Below are positions 60,837 to 64,000 of a DNA stretch of 64,000 nucleotides, in pieces; position 1 is the first letter of the stretch, and each line of letters starts with the position of its first letter. The translations under genes were made by a program, and so were the position numbers. Where the stretch lies: positions 62,001-126,000 of the forward strand of contig WAKQ01000017.1 of the NCBI GenBank assembly GCA_015523295.1. The letters run 5' to 3'. The stretch is from Desulfurococcales archaeon. GTDB taxonomy: Archaea; Thermoproteota; Thermoprotei_A; Sulfolobales; NBVN01. Under the pieces are notes generated by a model that made no database searches, was not told the origin of the DNA, and was given only the letters and a program-made list of their open reading frames with translations.

Positions 60837-61142
60837 GTGCAGGAAGTGGTCAAGGCATCTCAAGGCCCCCGACATAGGACTAGGAAGCTACTAAAGAAAA
60901 GTGTACGGGAAAAGGGAGCAGTCCCTCCCTTAAGCCTAGTAATGCATGAGTATAGCGAAGGAGATAAAGTGTATATTAAACCTAATCCGGCAATTCATGA
61001 CGCTCTTCCTCATCGCAGATATATAGGTAAAGTGGGTAAGGTGTTAGGGAAGCGGGGAAGAGCCTATATAGTTGAGGTGTTCCTAGGAGATAAAAGGAAG
61101 GAGCTTATTATATACCCTGAGCATCTTAGACCAGCTGCGTGA
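60837..61142 (+). CDS. rpl21e: 50S ribosomal protein L21e
   Basis: KASQGPRHRTRKLLKKSVREKGAVPPLSLVMHEYSEGDKVYIKPNPAIHDALPHRRYIGKVG. Confidence 0.96.
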   Translation: MQEVVKASQGPRHRTRKLLKKSVREKGAVPPLSLVMHEYSEGDKVYIKPNPAIHDALPHRRYIGKVGKVLGKRGRAYIVEVFLGDKRKELIIYPEHLRPAA

Positions 61143-61151
61143 TGACTGGAA

Positions 61152-61472
61152 ATGAGGATCGTTGATAGCCGTAACCTAACTTATTTAGAAGTAGCAAGAA
61201 TAATAGATGAGATCAAAAACAAGGGATATGAGCTAGATCAGCTTGCTATAAGAGTTAGCGAGTATGTTAATAAATTCAGTAAATGTAAGGATGCTCAATC
61301 ACTTGTTAAGGAATTGCTTGAAGCAGGTCTTAAAGAAATAACAGCCGTAATGATAGCCAATATAGTCCCGCAGAACGATGACGAAGTTAAAGCTCTTCTT
61401 AACTTCGAGCATGAATTACATGATACTGAAGCAGTTAAAAAAATTCTGGAAGAAGTGAAGGCTCACTGCTAA
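61152..61472 (+). CDS. rpoF: RNA polymerase subunit F (Rpb4)
   Basis: Downstream of L21e; LTYLEVARIIDEI...ITAVMIANIVPQNDDEVKALL. Confidence 0.88.
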   Translation: MRIVDSRNLTYLEVARIIDEIKNKGYELDQLAIRVSEYVNKFSKCKDAQSLVKELLEAGLKEITAVMIANIVPQNDDEVKALLNFEHELHDTEAVKKILEEVKAHC

Positions 61473-61502
61473 CTCTTACAATTATTTCAGGAGGTTAACC
61501 CG

Positions 61503-62198
61503 ATGATAGATAAATATAGAGGCAGAAAGGATGATAGAAGAGTTGCTAGAGAGGACTATGCGATAGTTCTAGATTACATGCCTCAAGGTAATCCTGTGGA
61601 TACGCATCACCCCTCTCATAGAACTAGACCTATTGCACAGGCAATAGGGGATAAATACTTTACCCTCTTAGAGTTTTATCCAAAACCTGGCGTTAGCCTA
61701 ACCCAAGGTGAGAAAGTCTACGTTGGTTTCAGAAGAAGGGAGTTGAGAGATAAAGTTGAGTATGTATGGGGGGAACCTATAAGATATGAAGATCTAACTG
61801 GTGTGGCTAAATCGTACCTTCCTGAAGCTATAAGACAGATAGTCCTTAACCGGGAAAAAGCATTTGTAACATTCTTCAATATAGCAGCCCCCCTGACAAT
61901 AAAGTTACACTCCCTTGAGCTTCTTCCTGGTGTTGGTAAGAAGACTATGTGGCTGATCCTTGATGAAAGGAGGAAGAGGCCATTTCAAAGCTTTGAAGAC
62001 ATTAGAGAGAGATGCAAAATACAGAATCCTGTAGACATGATAGTGGAAAGAATCTTAAGTGAATTGAGGGGGGAGGAAAGGTATTACCTCTTCCTAGATC
62101 CACCTCCTGGAACTGAGAATGCTATTGTGTTAGGGTACCTTCATAGGATTTACAGGTTGTTGAGAAGTGAAAGCGGAGCCGGTTTCGAGGAGGACTAG
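61503..62198 (+). CDS. DUF655 family protein (HhH-containing RNA-binding)
   Basis: AIVLDYMPQGNPVDTHHPSHRTRPIAQAIGDKYFTLLEFYPK, LLPGVGKKTMWLILDERRK. Confidence 0.9.
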   Translation: MIDKYRGRKDDRRVAREDYAIVLDYMPQGNPVDTHHPSHRTRPIAQAIGDKYFTLLEFYPKPGVSLTQGEKVYVGFRRRELRDKVEYVWGEPIRYEDLTGVAKSYLPEAIRQIVLNREKAFVTFFNIAAPLTIKLHSLELLPGVGKKTMWLILDERRKRPFQSFEDIRERCKIQNPVDMIVERILSELRGEERYYLFLDPPPGTENAIVLGYLHRIYRLLRSESGAGFEED

Positions 62199-62871
62199 GC
62201 TAGTAATCATTGGCCCTGAAGGAAGGATAAACATGGGGTTCATTCTGAGACTGGCTAAGAATTTCAATATTAAGGAAATATGCTTAGTTAACCCTAAATT
62301 CTCTCTGGAAGATCCTGAAATTAAAGAATTTGCTGCAAAAGGTGTGGATTTTCTAAGTAAGGTGAGAACGGAGGAAAATTTTAGTGACTGCCTTAGAGGA
62401 AGTAGGCTCACAATATGTACAACCTCCAAATCAAGTAGGGATGACGTATTAAGGCAGGGAATCCACCCGCACCTGCTGAGGTTTATTCTACCTCCCTCAG
62501 GCGACATATCCCTTGTATTTGGAAGGGAGAGCGTTGGGTTGACTAGGGACGAGCTCAAGGAATGCGATATAATCTCTACGCTGGAGACTGGAAGCGAATA
62601 TAATGTACTCAACCTCTCTCACGCAGTATCCATATACCTCTATGAGCTCAACATGATAAATGAAACTATTGGAGGTGACTCCTGCAACCCCTACACAACT
62701 AATGGAATTAGGAACCTATTCAACACTCTCTACACTCTATCTAAGAATAAAAGAGGGGTTATTGCACTAAAGCATGTGTTCTTCAGATCAAACCCACGAA
62801 AGCCAGAATGTGGAGCTATATACAAGCTTCTTAAAGAATTCATTAAAGCCTTGGAAAAGCATGAAAGTTAA
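62167..62871 (+). CDS. SpoU/TrmJ-like RNA 2'-O-methyltransferase (SPOUT)
   Basis: IIGPEGRINMGFILRLAKNF, LVFGRESVGLTRDEL, YNVLNLSHAVSIYLYEL. Confidence 0.88.
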   Translation: MKAEPVSRRTRLVIIGPEGRINMGFILRLAKNFNIKEICLVNPKFSLEDPEIKEFAAKGVDFLSKVRTEENFSDCLRGSRLTICTTSKSSRDDVLRQGIHPHLLRFILPPSGDISLVFGRESVGLTRDELKECDIISTLETGSEYNVLNLSHAVSIYLYELNMINETIGGDSCNPYTTNGIRNLFNTLYTLSKNKRGVIALKHVFFRSNPRKPECGAIYKLLKEFIKALEKHES

Positions 62872-62914
62872 AGCCTTAAATAGGGATGAGTTACTTAGAC
62901 GTTAGGTGTACTGA

Positions 62915-63430
62915 ATGCCTCTGAGACCAGCAAGATGCTATAAAGACCTAAACAAGCCACCCTATACAAGGAAAGAATACATAGACGGGATTCCACAGCC
63001 TAAAATTACTAAATTCGTGATGGGGAACCCGCAGGGTGAGTATGACGTGGCAGTAGAGCTCATTTCCTTGGAGTACTCGCAGATTAGACATAATGCCCTA
63101 GAGGCCGGACGTGTTATGGCGAACAAGTACCTCTCAAAATATGTGGGGGAAGACAAATACTTACTGATAATCAGGCAGTACCCTCATCACGTCCTGAGAG
63201 AGAACAAAATGATGGCCTTTGCTGGCGCTGACAGGCTACAGGATGGAATGAGGCAAGCTTTCGGCAAGCCAGTGGGTACGGCAGCAAGGGTTAAGCCGGG
63301 TAGTACAATTGCCGAGGTGAGAATTCCTAAGAACGCCATTCCACAAGCTAAGGAAGCGCTGAGAAGACTGAAGGATAAGCTAGGCATAAGGACTAGAATG
63401 ATCGTTAGAGAGTTGAGTTCCACTAAATAA
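62915..63430 (+). CDS. rpl10e: 50S ribosomal protein L10e/L16
   Basis: [52 protein letters not shown]. Confidence 0.97.
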   Translation: MPLRPARCYKDLNKPPYTRKEYIDGIPQPKITKFVMGNPQGEYDVAVELISLEYSQIRHNALEAGRVMANKYLSKYVGEDKYLLIIRQYPHHVLRENKMMAFAGADRLQDGMRQAFGKPVGTAARVKPGSTIAEVRIPKNAIPQAKEALRRLKDKLGIRTRMIVRELSSTK

Positions 63431-63452
63431 TCATCTCATCTGATGTAATAAG

Positions 63453-64000
63453 ATGGAGATAACTGATTTTTACCTAATTGACGAGGGTAGATTAAAGGAA
63501 ATTCTCGAAAGATACAATCCTAGGAAAATACTTGTTCAACTCCCAGAAGGATTAAAACATTTTTACCCGTCAATATTAACCCATATTAAGAACCTTCTTA
63601 GTAGAAGAAATGTCATTATAGATCTGGATGCCTCACCAATTTTCGGTTCCTGCCTAATGGATACTTCAATAACCTCTCATTACGACATAGTTCTACACTT
63701 CGGACATGAAGAATACCCTTATTGGAAAGCACCGAAAAACATCTTCTTCATTAAACTCATATCAAAAAATAATATTAGTGACGATACCTTAAATAGGTTT
63801 ATAAAATTTGCCTTAGACCATCATCTGATAAAATTAGCACTATATGGAACTGCACAACATCCCCTAGAAAGTATTGGTGAAAGACTCGTGGATGCAGGAC
63901 TGGAGATAGTAAACGATATTAAAAGAGGAACTATTTTCGGCTGTTGGTTCTCCGACCTTATAGAAACAGTTAAGATGGCTGACGGTGTAATTGTGGTAAG
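63453..64000 (+). CDS. dph2: Diphthamide biosynthesis protein Dph2-like, partial (runs off right edge)
   Basis: MEITDFYLIDEGRLKEILERYNPRKILVQLPEGLKHF, DASPIFGSCLMD, YDIVLHFGHEEYP, TIFGCW. Confidence 0.85.
   Translation, partial: MEITDFYLIDEGRLKEILERYNPRKILVQLPEGLKHFYPSILTHIKNLLSRRNVIIDLDASPIFGSCLMDTSITSHYDIVLHFGHEEYPYWKAPKNIFFIKLISKNNISDDTLNRFIKFALDHHLIKLALYGTAQHPLESIGERLVDAGLEIVNDIKRGTIFGCWFSDLIETVKMADGVIVV

Noticed and set aside
1-64000. CRISPR arrays, IS elements, prophage or defence islands
   Set aside because: No regularly spaced repeats, transposases, integrases or Cas/defence-type proteins seen in the ORF track or the gaps.

Overview
This 64 kb window is a dense, information-processing-rich stretch of a thermophilic crenarchaeote-like (Thermoproteota) chromosome. 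Lineage is inferred from the cdvABC division operon, single-polypeptide reverse gyrase, Alba and LSm proteins, rpS26e and BHB tRNA introns. I see no CRISPR array, IS element or prophage. The left edge holds a class II ribonucleotide reductase (minus strand, runs off the window) interrupted by an in-frame 387-aa intein whose LAGLIDADG motifs have lost both catalytic acids. Most other genes are core functions: enolase, thermosome, SAM synthetase, CTP synthase, XPB, RuvB-like, RNase HII, FAU-1, aIF2a, Nop10, ribosomal proteins, ProS, aIF5A, SRP54, Pus10, RpoF, RpoK and Dph2. Items beyond routine annotation: two CCA-encoded tRNA genes, Leu(CAG) and Asp(GTC), each with a very short canonical 37/38 BHB intron; one strong and two plausible C/D-box sRNA genes in intergenic gaps; an aconitase-X plus UbiD operon matching the archaeal phosphomevalonate-dehydratase branch; a tandem Hfq/Sm-like protein; a TFS-like protein with only the N-terminal zinc ribbon; a PP-loop-like protein with a degenerate nucleotide-binding motif; and a DUF354 gene that appears to start at ATT. 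No single large undescribed system was recognised. All calls come from reading the sequence and the ORF track; no searches were run.
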